Below are positions 1 to 5,559 of a stretch of 5,624 bases of DNA, piece after piece (position 1 is the first letter of the stretch; every line of letters begins with the position of its first letter). Both the position numbers and the translations under genes were made by a program. The DNA is from Bacteroidota bacterium. Lineage in GTDB: Bacteria > Bacteroidota > Ignavibacteria > UBA10030 > UBA8401. Location: the NCBI GenBank assembly GCA_023229405.1, contig JALNZH010000254.1, forward strand, positions 1-5,624. Reading direction: 5' to 3'. Under the pieces are notes generated by a model. It saw only the letters and a program-made list of their open reading frames with translations, was not told the origin of the DNA and searched no databases.

Positions 1-21
1 CGGGCAAATAATTTAGTGATA

Positions 22-30
22 AAGTATTTT
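22..30. repeat. 9-bp direct repeat, left copy (target site duplication)
   Basis: AAGTATTTT stands directly before the left inverted repeat of the miniature element. The same nine bases stand directly after the right inverted repeat at 441-449. An exact direct repeat abutting both ends of an inverted-repeat element is the mark left by DDE-type transposition. Confidence 0.8.
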
Positions 31-50
31 CATACTTGTCCAAAATAAAT
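31..50. repeat. Left terminal inverted repeat
   Basis: It begins CATACT and continues into the core TGTCCAAAATAAA at 37-49. It matches the reverse complement of 421-440 at 17 of 20 positions. The outermost bases CATA are shared by both ends, so the element boundary is clear next to the direct repeat. Confidence 0.78.
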
Positions 51-75
51 CATACAAGAGAAAAACTTATTCCTT

Positions 76-140
76 CTTTTCTTGACGGGGTTCCGAAGGA
101 ATGCCGACAAGGTATAAAGATTTGGTCGGCACAAGAAAAG
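76..140. repeat. Nested inverted repeat inside the element
   Basis: CTTTTCTTG (76-84) is the reverse complement of CAAGAAAAG (132-140). Inside it, TGCCGAC (102-108) pairs with GTCGGCA (125-131) around a 16-base loop, and TTCCGAAGGAA (91-101) is a small extra palindrome. Transcribed from either strand, this would fold into a branched hairpin. Whether the fold serves transposition, RNA stability or nothing cannot be told from the sequence. Confidence 0.6.
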
Positions 141-202
141 GAACACAAGAACTCCTTTCGAAATGTAACGCGCTCGCTGAATCCCGTTCGCACGTGCCTG
201 TA

Positions 203-221
203 GATGGCAAAAAACGCCATC
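203..221. repeat. Small hairpin GATGGC / GCCATC
   Basis: A six-base perfect stem (203-208 with 216-221) encloses an A-rich loop (T-rich on the minus strand). It lies in the middle of the element. There is no T-tract directly after the stem on either strand, so I do not call it an intrinsic terminator. Confidence 0.45.
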
Positions 222-257
222 AAAAGTCCCTTCATGATTTCAGACCCCCTCTGTATT

Positions 258-275
258 TCCCCCTTGGTAGGGGGA
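258..275. repeat. GC-rich hairpin TCCCCC / GGGGGA
   Basis: TCCCCC (258-263) and GGGGGA (270-275) form a strong six-base stem around TTGGTA. A second GC-rich imperfect pair follows: CCCTCCCACAT at 309-319 faces ATGTAGGGGAGGG at 340-352. Together these give the right half of the element a run of C- and G-blocks unlike the flanking sequence. Blocks of this kind recur as multicopy intergenic repeats in many bacterial genomes, so this may be a repeat nested within the element. Confidence 0.45.
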
Positions 276-420
276 GAAAAAGCTCGCTCAATCCTCCTAA
301 ATTTCGCTCCCTCCCACATCTCATCCAACACTGTAAGAAATGTAGGGGAGGGCTTATTTTTCTCAACATAACATATCTTCCATACATCCACTTGTTTCGA
401 TAAATTTTTGTCAACAAGGG

Positions 421-440
421 TTTTATTTTGGACAGCTATG
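421..440. repeat. Right terminal inverted repeat
   Basis: It contains the core TTTATTTTGGACA at 422-434, the exact reverse complement of 37-49, and ends in CTATG. It is followed without a gap by the second copy of the 9-bp direct repeat. Confidence 0.78.
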
Positions 441-449
441 AAGTATTTT
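441..449. repeat. 9-bp direct repeat, right copy (target site duplication)
   Basis: AAGTATTTT is identical to 22-30 and directly abuts the right inverted repeat. Confidence 0.8.
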
Positions 450-486
450 CCAAAACAATGGCAGTAATGAAATACCGATTCTCCTG

Positions 487-723
487 TTATTTCTTTTTAA
501 TTTTTTCCACCTGAATAATATTTGTCGGGCACATCCTTGAAGCGATGATATTTGCCTCATACTCATCATCCGGAGCAATGACTGAGGTAATTCCTTTTTT
601 TTCAACGCCGCGGACAAGAACGCTTTTACCATCCTTTTTGGAAATACGCCATCGGTCCGGCGCAACTTCAACGCAAGCGTTGCAGCCGATACATCGTGTA
701 CGAAAATGGGAGATTCGAATCAT
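487..723 (-). CDS. Mono-cluster [4Fe-4S] ferredoxin
   Basis: This is a 78-residue soluble cytosolic electron carrier. The N-terminal motif C11-x2-C14-x2-C17 and the distant C65-P66 supply the four cysteines of a single [4Fe-4S] cluster. There is no second CxxCxxC set, so it is a one-cluster protein rather than a clostridial 2[4Fe-4S] ferredoxin. The middle segment (roughly residues 20-55, D-R-W-R-I-S-K-K-D-G-K then acidic D-D-E-Y-E) resembles from memory small ferredoxins common in Bacteroidota relatives. The tail is lysine-rich (I-K-K-K). The ATG at 723 is favoured because C11 then sits where the family has it, and no other start lies upstream before an in-frame stop. It has no visible Shine-Dalgarno. 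It lies 60 bp downstream of the U32 gene on the same strand, and a 19-codon frame fills that gap and overlaps its start as ATGA, so translational coupling is possible. The redox partner is unknown; the U32 protein is the nearest candidate. Confidence 0.9.
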   Translation of the reverse strand: MIRISHFRTRCIGCNACVEVAPDRWRISKKDGKSVLVRGVEKKGITSVIAPDDEYEANIIASRMCPTNIIQVEKIKKK

Positions 724-783
724 ACGGTGGCGTGCGCAGCGTTGTTTATTGATACAACTATTACGACGTTGCGTACCATTTCC

Positions 784-2019
784 TTACACCGATACACGTT
801 TGTAGAGAGAATCAGAAGGGCGTACCACTTCTTCGAGAGGAAATGTTATCTCATCCCCTTTGTGTGCGTGTTGAACAATCTGATTATTCACACGCAGCTC
901 TTTTACAGTTGTGTTGACGTACCCTGTTGTAGGTCCGGTGATAATAATTTCATCTCCCACATCGATGGATTGTGCTTCCAGTCTAAAGTGGGCAATTTTC
1001 GGTTTTGGGAAATAATTTAGTCCTTTGCCGAGGTACACTTTACGTGTACTCGCTTTTGAATCGGCGCTATCCGACCACTCGCCCGTTGTTCTGCCGAGAT
1101 AATACCCATCCCAAAAACCACGGTTATAGACAGTGGCAAGCGCTTCTCGCCATTTCGCAATTTTCTCCTGCGTATATGTTCCTTCTGCAATAGAATTTAT
1201 CGCTTCTCTGTAACACTTGGTGGTTGTATACACATAATCTGCAGCGCGACCGCGACCTTCAATTTTTAAGACTTCCACGCCGGCATTGATGATCTTGTCA
1301 AGAAAATCGATGGTGCAGAGATCTTTTGCGGACATGATATATTCGTTGTCAATTTCCAATTCGTAGCCGGTTTCTTTATCTGTTACAATATAATCCCGCC
1401 GGCAGTTTTGAATGCATGCGCCGCGGTTAGCGGAAGAGAAATGAGTATGGAGACTTAAATAACATTTTCCCGATACGGCCATACAGAGTGCGCCGTGGGC
1501 GAATACCTCAATTTGAACCTGTTTGCCTGAAGGTCCGCAGATGTTCTGCCGTTTAATTTGGTTAGTGATTTCCATTACCTGCGACAACGATAATTCCCGG
1601 GCAGTGACCATCACATCGGCGAACGTAGAGAAAAATTCTACTGTTTCGATATTGGTGACATTGGCCTGCGTGGAAATATGCACTTCCATGTTTTTCTTCT
1701 TTGCATACATCAGTACTGCATGGTCTGAAGCGATGATGGCGGTGATGCCGCTCTCCTTTGCCGCATCGACGATACTGCGCATTAATTGCAAATCGTGATT
1801 ATAAATGATGGTGTTGAGTGTGATGTACGACTTAACATTCTGTTGTTTACATGTCTCCGCAATTTTAACCATATCTTGCGTGGTAAAATTGTTGGAAGAT
1901 TTTGCCCGCATATTCAGCTGTTCAATACCGAAATAGACGGAGTTTGCCCCCGCTTTGATCGCTGCGGCAAGCGACTCCCACGAACCTGCGGGGGACATAA
2001 TTTCGATAGGCGTATTCAT
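784..2019 (-). CDS. U32 family peptidase / TrhP-UbiU-type Fe-S protein
   Basis: This 411-residue cytosolic protein belongs to the U32 ("collagenase-like") family. The N-terminus P-A-G-S-W-E-S-L-A-A-A-I-K-A-G-A opens the TIM-barrel-like domain. The family signature is intact at residues 171-189: E-V-F-x2-G-A-L-C-x6-C-Y-L-S. Cysteines 179, 186, 202 (in N-R-G-A-C) and 235 (in S-A-K-D-L-C) have about the spacing of the [4Fe-4S] ligands known in UbiU/UbiV, with C206 as an alternative. Residues ~328-411 form a beta-rich C-terminal extension like the U32 C-terminal domain. Characterised relatives are tRNA U34 hydroxylation proteins (TrhP, formerly YegQ in E. coli; YrrO in B. subtilis) and the oxygen-independent ubiquinone hydroxylases UbiU/V. 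Its length is near that of the TrhP/YrrO group, so tRNA hydroxylation is my first guess, but the subfamily is not settled. The 'peptidase' name is historical. The start ATG lies 30 bp after the hutH stop with an AT-rich leader and no clear Shine-Dalgarno. The ferredoxin gene follows. Confidence 0.88.
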   Translation of the reverse strand: MNTPIEIMSPAGSWESLAAAIKAGANSVYFGIEQLNMRAKSSNNFTTQDMVKIAETCKQQNVKSYITLNTIIYNHDLQLMRSIVDAAKESGITAIIASDHAVLMYAKKKNMEVHISTQANVTNIETVEFFSTFADVMVTARELSLSQVMEITNQIKRQNICGPSGKQVQIEVFAHGALCMAVSGKCYLSLHTHFSSANRGACIQNCRRDYIVTDKETGYELEIDNEYIMSAKDLCTIDFLDKIINAGVEVLKIEGRGRAADYVYTTTKCYREAINSIAEGTYTQEKIAKWREALATVYNRGFWDGYYLGRTTGEWSDSADSKASTRKVYLGKGLNYFPKPKIAHFRLEAQSIDVGDEIIITGPTTGYVNTTVKELRVNNQIVQHAHKGDEITFPLEEVVRPSDSLYKRVSV

Positions 2020-2049
2020 AATATAAAGTTACAATGTCATCTTCAACAT

Positions 2050-3588
2050 TTATCGCAATTCACCGACTGCTTTTTCGACCGTGCGTAATATACTTCCGTT
2101 GTGTACCAATTCCAGAGCTTTCTGGATATCATCATGCAGGATTCTGTCATGATCCAACGTGGCGATGTTTTTCCGGATGGTGCGATGGGCGGCGTTTGTT
2201 CCTTTACCGCATTTGAGTGGCGTATGAAAATCAATTCCTTGTGCAGCGGTCATCATTTCGATGGCGATCACCGTTTGGGCATTCTTGAGAATACGCCAGC
2301 ACTTTTGTGCTGCGATCGAGCCCATGGAATTATGGTCTTCCTGGTTTGCCGAAGTGGGAATAGAGTCGACACTGGCGGGATGTGCGAGAACTTTATTTTC
2401 AGAAACTAAGGAGGCCGCAGTATACTGTGCAATCATCAAACCGGAATTTAATCCGCCGTTTTTGGTAAGAAAACGGGGAAGCCGGCTTAATGCACCGTTC
2501 ACCATACGTTCCGTTCTCCGCTCGGAGATGTTTGCCAGTTCGGAAAGGGCGATTGCTGCAAAATCCATTGCCAGTGCCATTGGTTGTCCATGGAAATTCC
2601 CTCCCTCAAGATGCTCTTTTTCGTTCGGGAAGATCAGGGGATTATCATTGGCGGAATTGATTTCGACCCGGACTTTTGAAGCGACATATTCCAGTGCGTC
2701 TCGCGATGCGCCATGGACCTGAGGTGCACAACGGAGCGAGTATGCATCCTGCACTCTATCATCGTTATGACGGTGAGATTCCCGAATTTCGCTTCCTATC
2801 ATCAACGTTCTAAGGTTCTGTGCGGAATTGCGCTGGCCGTCGTAGGGACGAAGTTCATGAATACGTTTGTCGAATGCCGTATCGGTACCTTTCAACGCTT
2901 CTACACTCATGGCACAGGAGATGTCGGCGAGCTTCATCAATTGCAACGATTCATGTATAATCAGCGAGGCATAGGAAGTCATCATTTGCGTTCCGTTAAT
3001 GAGCGCAAGTCCTTCTTTTGCCGTCAGCCGGAGCGGTGTGAGTTTATATTTTGCCAAGAGTTGTTTGGCGCTTCCGATCGTGCGGGTTTTACTGTTGTAA
3101 ATTTTTCCATATCCCGTCATCGTCAAAACAAGATGAGCCAATTGAACTAGATCACCGCTGGAACCGACCGAACCTTGCGATGGTACAACCGGGATAAGTC
3201 CGGCATTGAAAAATTTTACGATAAATTCCACTGTGGATGGACGGATTCCCGAAAACCCTTTTGCCAGGGCATTGATGCGCAGGATCATCATTGCTCTGAC
3301 AATTTCGTAGGGGAGAGGATCGCCGGCTCCGGCCGCATGGCTGACGATGAGATTATGCTGCAGCGCTTCGATCTTATCCAACGGTATACGGACGTTGGCG
3401 AATTCTCCGAATCCGGTAGTGACTCCGTAGATCACTTCGTTATTGGCGAGCCACTTTTCTACGAGTGCGCGTGAACGCTGCATTGTTTTTACAGCACCTG
3501 GTGCGAGTCGGATTTTTTTGTTGAATTGCATCGCTGTTGAATACACATCAGCAATTGTGAGAGAACTGCCTGTTAACGTAAGAGCCAT
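2050..3588 (-). CDS. hutH: Histidine ammonia-lyase (aromatic amino acid lyase family)
   Basis: This 512-residue cytosolic lyase is of normal family length. It would convert L-histidine to trans-urocanate and ammonia, the first step of histidine degradation. Active-site residues known from Pseudomonas putida HutH all have counterparts: Y54 (Y-G-V-T-T-G-F-G), H84 (V-S-H-A-A-G), N198 (L-I-N-G-T-Q), Q280/Y283/R286 (V-Q-D-A-Y-S-L-R-C), F332 (N-F-H-G) and E417 (Q-E-D-H). Ser-His at 83-84 and Q-E-D rather than N-Q-D favour histidine over tyrosine or phenylalanine. The G-D-L-V-Q-L stretch (145-150) and N-S-A-N-D-N-P (311-317) resemble Flavobacterium tyrosine ammonia-lyase as I recall it, so a TAL is the main alternative. 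The MIO-forming triad reads S143-S144-G145 instead of the usual Ala-Ser-Gly. The start is well supported: AAGGA lies 8 bases upstream. It follows the amidase by 45 bp and precedes the U32 gene by 30 bp. No hutU, hutI or hutG is in the window. Confidence 0.92.
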   Translation of the reverse strand: MALTLTGSSLTIADVYSTAMQFNKKIRLAPGAVKTMQRSRALVEKWLANNEVIYGVTTGFGEFANVRIPLDKIEALQHNLIVSHAAGAGDPLPYEIVRAMMILRINALAKGFSGIRPSTVEFIVKFFNAGLIPVVPSQGSVGSSGDLVQLAHLVLTMTGYGKIYNSKTRTIGSAKQLLAKYKLTPLRLTAKEGLALINGTQMMTSYASLIIHESLQLMKLADISCAMSVEALKGTDTAFDKRIHELRPYDGQRNSAQNLRTLMIGSEIRESHRHNDDRVQDAYSLRCAPQVHGASRDALEYVASKVRVEINSANDNPLIFPNEKEHLEGGNFHGQPMALAMDFAAIALSELANISERRTERMVNGALSRLPRFLTKNGGLNSGLMIAQYTAASLVSENKVLAHPASVDSIPTSANQEDHNSMGSIAAQKCWRILKNAQTVIAIEMMTAAQGIDFHTPLKCGKGTNAAHRTIRKNIATLDHDRILHDDIQKALELVHNGSILRTVEKAVGELR

Positions 3589-3596
3589 TCCTTCAT

Positions 3597-3601
3597 TCCT
3601 T
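3597..3601 (-). promoter_or_regulatory. Ribosome binding site of hutH
   Basis: AAGGA on the minus strand ends 8 bases before the hutH ATG. Another ATG just upstream (in A-A-T-G-A-A-G-G) is out of frame, so this site fixes the start at 3588. It is one of only two clear Shine-Dalgarno sites in the window. Confidence 0.6.
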
Positions 3602-3633
3602 GATTGATACTCTCAATAATATATTGCGAAAAA

Positions 3634-5397
3634 TTATCGTGCGTATAATTTAACAAATTCTTCTAATCCGCCGATGATCTTCGCCGCTACTTGTGTTCGA
3701 AAATTCTCGTCAAGCAATTTCATTTCGTCATCAGGATTGGATAAAAACGCAGTTTCCACAAGTACGTTGGGGAACTGTGTCGGTCCGCTCAGTGAAAAAT
3801 TGAAATTGCCTGTGACGCCCCATTCCGCAAGACCGAGCGAGAGCATCTGTTTGTACATAATATCCGAAAGCGTTTTAAAGCCGGGGTACCGATAGTAGGC
3901 ACTGGTTCCTTTCACCTGCTCCGGATCTGAACTTTCTCCGATGGAATTACAATGGATACTAACAAGGAGATGAACGCCGGCGTTGATGATTTTGTCCGCA
4001 CGATCGGTCATTGTTACATTCTCATCTGTTTCCCGCGTCATGACGGTAGAGATTCCTAGCGCTTTTAACTGAGCATTCAGTTCTTTTGCCAGCGCAAGCG
4101 TCATATCTTTTTCAACAACACCGGTAGCACCTTTTGCTCCTTCGCTGCCGATTCCATGACCGGCATCGATTGCAATCGTCATTTTTGACAATGGCTTCAT
4201 CGTATCTACGACCACCGGAGGACGACGGACACGGATGCGCAACGTACTCCCCTCATACGCAATATCATATCCCCAATGCTGTTGATGATTCAACAGGATG
4301 GTCAATTGAAAATGTTCATCGCCGACCTGCGTGCTTTTTACCAGTTTGATTCCGGCCGCCGAAAGATGATGGGTGATCCAATTCGTATTCGATGTTGCGC
4401 CAAAAAGATTGACAACAATCGCCATCGGATCTGTCAATTGTTCGCTAGTATACGGAACTTTTTGTCCAATCCCGATCCGTATGACATCTTCGGAATCGTC
4501 GCCGTTGATGGAGACTGATCCGGTTAATATAGAAGGAAGCAATGTGTTCACTGGTTGAAGCAGTGCATACTCCTGCGGAAGCCACGCTTCCATTCCTTCA
4601 CCGAGTTTTACGCGAAATTGAGAGCCAACCTTTCCGGTAACGATTGCACGCACACCTTCAACTAGAAAACCCAACTTTGCGCCTCCCAACCTGTCGCTGC
4701 CAAGACCTGCATTTAAAAATGGACGTTTTCCAGTAATTTCAACAACGCGAGGCAATGAATCTTGAATGAAGGACACTTTTCCTTTTGCGGTTGATTCTTC
4801 ACTGCTGAAAAAGCTCTTTTTTATCCGCACCTGCACTGCGGCATCGATACATTGATCCGCTGCAGTGACTTTAAATTGTCCGACATAGGATCCAAGTCCG
4901 TTCCCGTTTTTTGAAGTCAATTCTCTCATCGGGATACCGGATTCCACACCATCGATATCAAATACCGGCTGTTGGCCGGGAGTTCCTCTCATACGGACTT
5001 CCAAAATATCACCGGCTGTCAACCACATATCTTCAGATGGCGAAGAAACATTATCAATATAGATTTCTCCGTCTGGGTACAATTTTGGTACCGGTTTCAG
5101 AAATACAAAATCCTTCGTAAGAGAATCGCCGTCTGCATTCATCACTGCAATGTGGAGAGTCGACGTATCGGAACCGAGAACGTGCATTCCGACAAATGCA
5201 CCGCTCGGATATACTCTTACTTCTTTGTAATTGATAAATGCTTTTGATGAATGATTCGTCGATGCGGCGATACGGTGTCGTGATGCACTGTATTTAAGTG
5301 TGTCTTTTTCCGGGAGGACGATACGAAGAAATAGCGAATCTTTTGTTTGCGACAACAACGGCAGAGCGATCAGGAAAATAATAAAGAACGATTTCAC
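3634..5397 (-). CDS. Secreted N-acetylmuramoyl-L-alanine amidase (Amidase_3) with N-terminal beta domains
   Basis: This 587-residue zinc amidase would cleave the bond between N-acetylmuramic acid and the L-alanine of the peptide stem in periplasmic peptidoglycan. The GTG at 5397 is chosen as start for three reasons. GGAG lies 7 bases upstream. The protein then begins with a clean signal peptide (V-K-S-F-F-I-I-F-L-I-A-L-P-L-L-S). The upstream in-frame ATG at 5463 falls inside the predicted promoter. Numbering from the GTG, residues ~43-215 are beta-rich and Ig-like, with no family I can name. Residues ~228-283 look like a bacterial SH3 fold. Residues ~291-393 resemble an AMIN-type wall-binding domain. 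The catalytic Amidase_3 domain spans ~406-585. Zinc ligands are H414 (D-A-G-H-G), E429 (V-V-E-K-D-M) and H482 (S-I-H-C-N-S); the catalytic glutamate is E548 (V-L-V-E-T-A-F-L-S-N-P). All key residues are present, so it should be active. AmiC-like roles in cell separation or wall turnover are likely. No lipobox is seen. Confidence 0.9.
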   Translation of the reverse strand: MKSFFIIFLIALPLLSQTKDSLFLRIVLPEKDTLKYSASRHRIAASTNHSSKAFINYKEVRVYPSGAFVGMHVLGSDTSTLHIAVMNADGDSLTKDFVFLKPVPKLYPDGEIYIDNVSSPSEDMWLTAGDILEVRMRGTPGQQPVFDIDGVESGIPMRELTSKNGNGLGSYVGQFKVTAADQCIDAAVQVRIKKSFFSSEESTAKGKVSFIQDSLPRVVEITGKRPFLNAGLGSDRLGGAKLGFLVEGVRAIVTGKVGSQFRVKLGEGMEAWLPQEYALLQPVNTLLPSILTGSVSINGDDSEDVIRIGIGQKVPYTSEQLTDPMAIVVNLFGATSNTNWITHHLSAAGIKLVKSTQVGDEHFQLTILLNHQQHWGYDIAYEGSTLRIRVRRPPVVVDTMKPLSKMTIAIDAGHGIGSEGAKGATGVVEKDMTLALAKELNAQLKALGISTVMTRETDENVTMTDRADKIINAGVHLLVSIHCNSIGESSDPEQVKGTSAYYRYPGFKTLSDIMYKQMLSLGLAEWGVTGNFNFSLSGPTQFPNVLVETAFLSNPDDEMKLLDENFRTQVAAKIIGGLEEFVKLYAR

Positions 5398-5404
5398 AGT
5401 ACAT

Positions 5405-5408
5405 CTCC
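5405..5408 (-). promoter_or_regulatory. Ribosome binding site deciding the amidase GTG start
   Basis: GGAG on the minus strand lies 7 bases before the GTG at 5397. The ATG that overlaps this site (G-G-A-G-A-T-G) opens a different frame that leaves the amidase sequence, so the GTG is the start that fits both spacing and the signal peptide. Confidence 0.6.
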
Positions 5409-5432
5409 AATCTGTAAGAAGAAAAGAATAAA

Positions 5433-5463
5433 CAAAGGTAGAAAGAGATGGGGCGAGATTCAA
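5433..5463 (-). promoter_or_regulatory. Bacteroidota-type promoter for the amidase gene
   Basis: On the minus strand TTG (5461-5463) is followed after 20 bases by TACCTTTG (5433-5440), a perfect fit to the -33 TTG / -7 TAnnTTTG consensus of Bacteroidota. Transcription would start near 5426, giving a leader of about 30 bases before the GTG. It may drive the whole run amidase-hutH-U32-ferredoxin. Confidence 0.6.
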
Positions 5464-5474
5464 CCTGAAAAAAG

Positions 5475-5505
5475 TTGTAAACGACAGGCTGAGTCGTTAC
5501 ATTTT
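5475..5505 (+). promoter_or_regulatory. Possible divergent Bacteroidota-type promoter
   Basis: TTG (5475-5477), 20 bases, then TACATTTT (5498-5505), which matches TAnnTTTG at all but the last base. The spacing equals that of the amidase promoter on the other strand. It would place the transcript start about 50 bases before the plus-strand ATG at 5560. The region is AT-rich, so a chance match is possible. Confidence 0.35.
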
Positions 5506-5559
5506 TTCTATCCCGTGAGACATTTGATAAATTCTGTTCTGTAGCCAAGTAACGGTAAA

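Larger units (their letters stand above)
31..440. mobile_element. MITE-like non-autonomous transposable element (410 bp)
   Basis: The element is bounded by imperfect 20-bp terminal inverted repeats (31-50 and 421-440, 17 of 20 matching, with a perfect 13-bp core TGTCCAAAATAAA). A perfect 9-bp direct repeat flanks it immediately outside both ends. It is too short for a transposase, and the reading frames inside it show no domain, codon pattern or ribosome site I can defend. Its interior is full of inverted repeats (76-140, 203-221, 258-275 and 309-352). Both ends also have a subterminal CTTGT...ACAAG pair (35-39 with 54-58, and 391-395 with 414-418). This fits a miniature inverted-repeat element moved in trans by an insertion sequence elsewhere in the genome. 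A 9-bp duplication is compatible with several IS families (for example IS4- or IS1-like), and I cannot name the parent. It sits 46 bp past the ferredoxin stop, so it interrupts no recognisable gene. Deleting 31-449 would restore the pre-insertion site. Confidence 0.75.

Noticed and set aside
1..21. Possible 3' end of a gene entering from the left.
   Set aside because: Stops occur in all three plus frames by position 48, and nothing readable remains in the first 21 bases to support a coding call.
203..221. Hairpin considered as an intrinsic terminator for the ferredoxin transcript.
   Set aside because: The stem is only six base pairs, the T-run is in the loop rather than after the stem, and it lies more than 260 bp past the gene.
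50..417. Overlapping reading frames of 61-113 codons on both strands within the miniature element.
   Set aside because: They have no domain, no ribosome site and no consistent codon use. They run through the hairpins and C/G blocks of the element, as expected of chance frames in repeat DNA.
423..671. 82-codon minus-strand frame overlapping the ferredoxin.
   Set aside because: It is out of frame with a ferredoxin that has all four cluster cysteines, has no motif, and runs into the right end of the inserted element.
1007..1020. Shared 12-mer AAATAATTTAGT with the left edge of the window (about 6-17).
   Set aside because: It is short and AT-rich, with no flanking similarity. The copy near 1007 is ordinary U32 coding sequence.
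2261..3150. Long plus-strand frames (153 and 145 codons) opposite hutH.
   Set aside because: They lie wholly antisense to a well-supported hutH. The translations are low-complexity and unlike any family, so they are shadows.
3629..3656. TTG-N17-TAATTTTT on the minus strand just before hutH, a possible internal promoter.
   Set aside because: It has a mismatch at the last -7 base, short spacing and lies in a strongly AT-rich stretch overlapping the amidase stop. Chance is likely.
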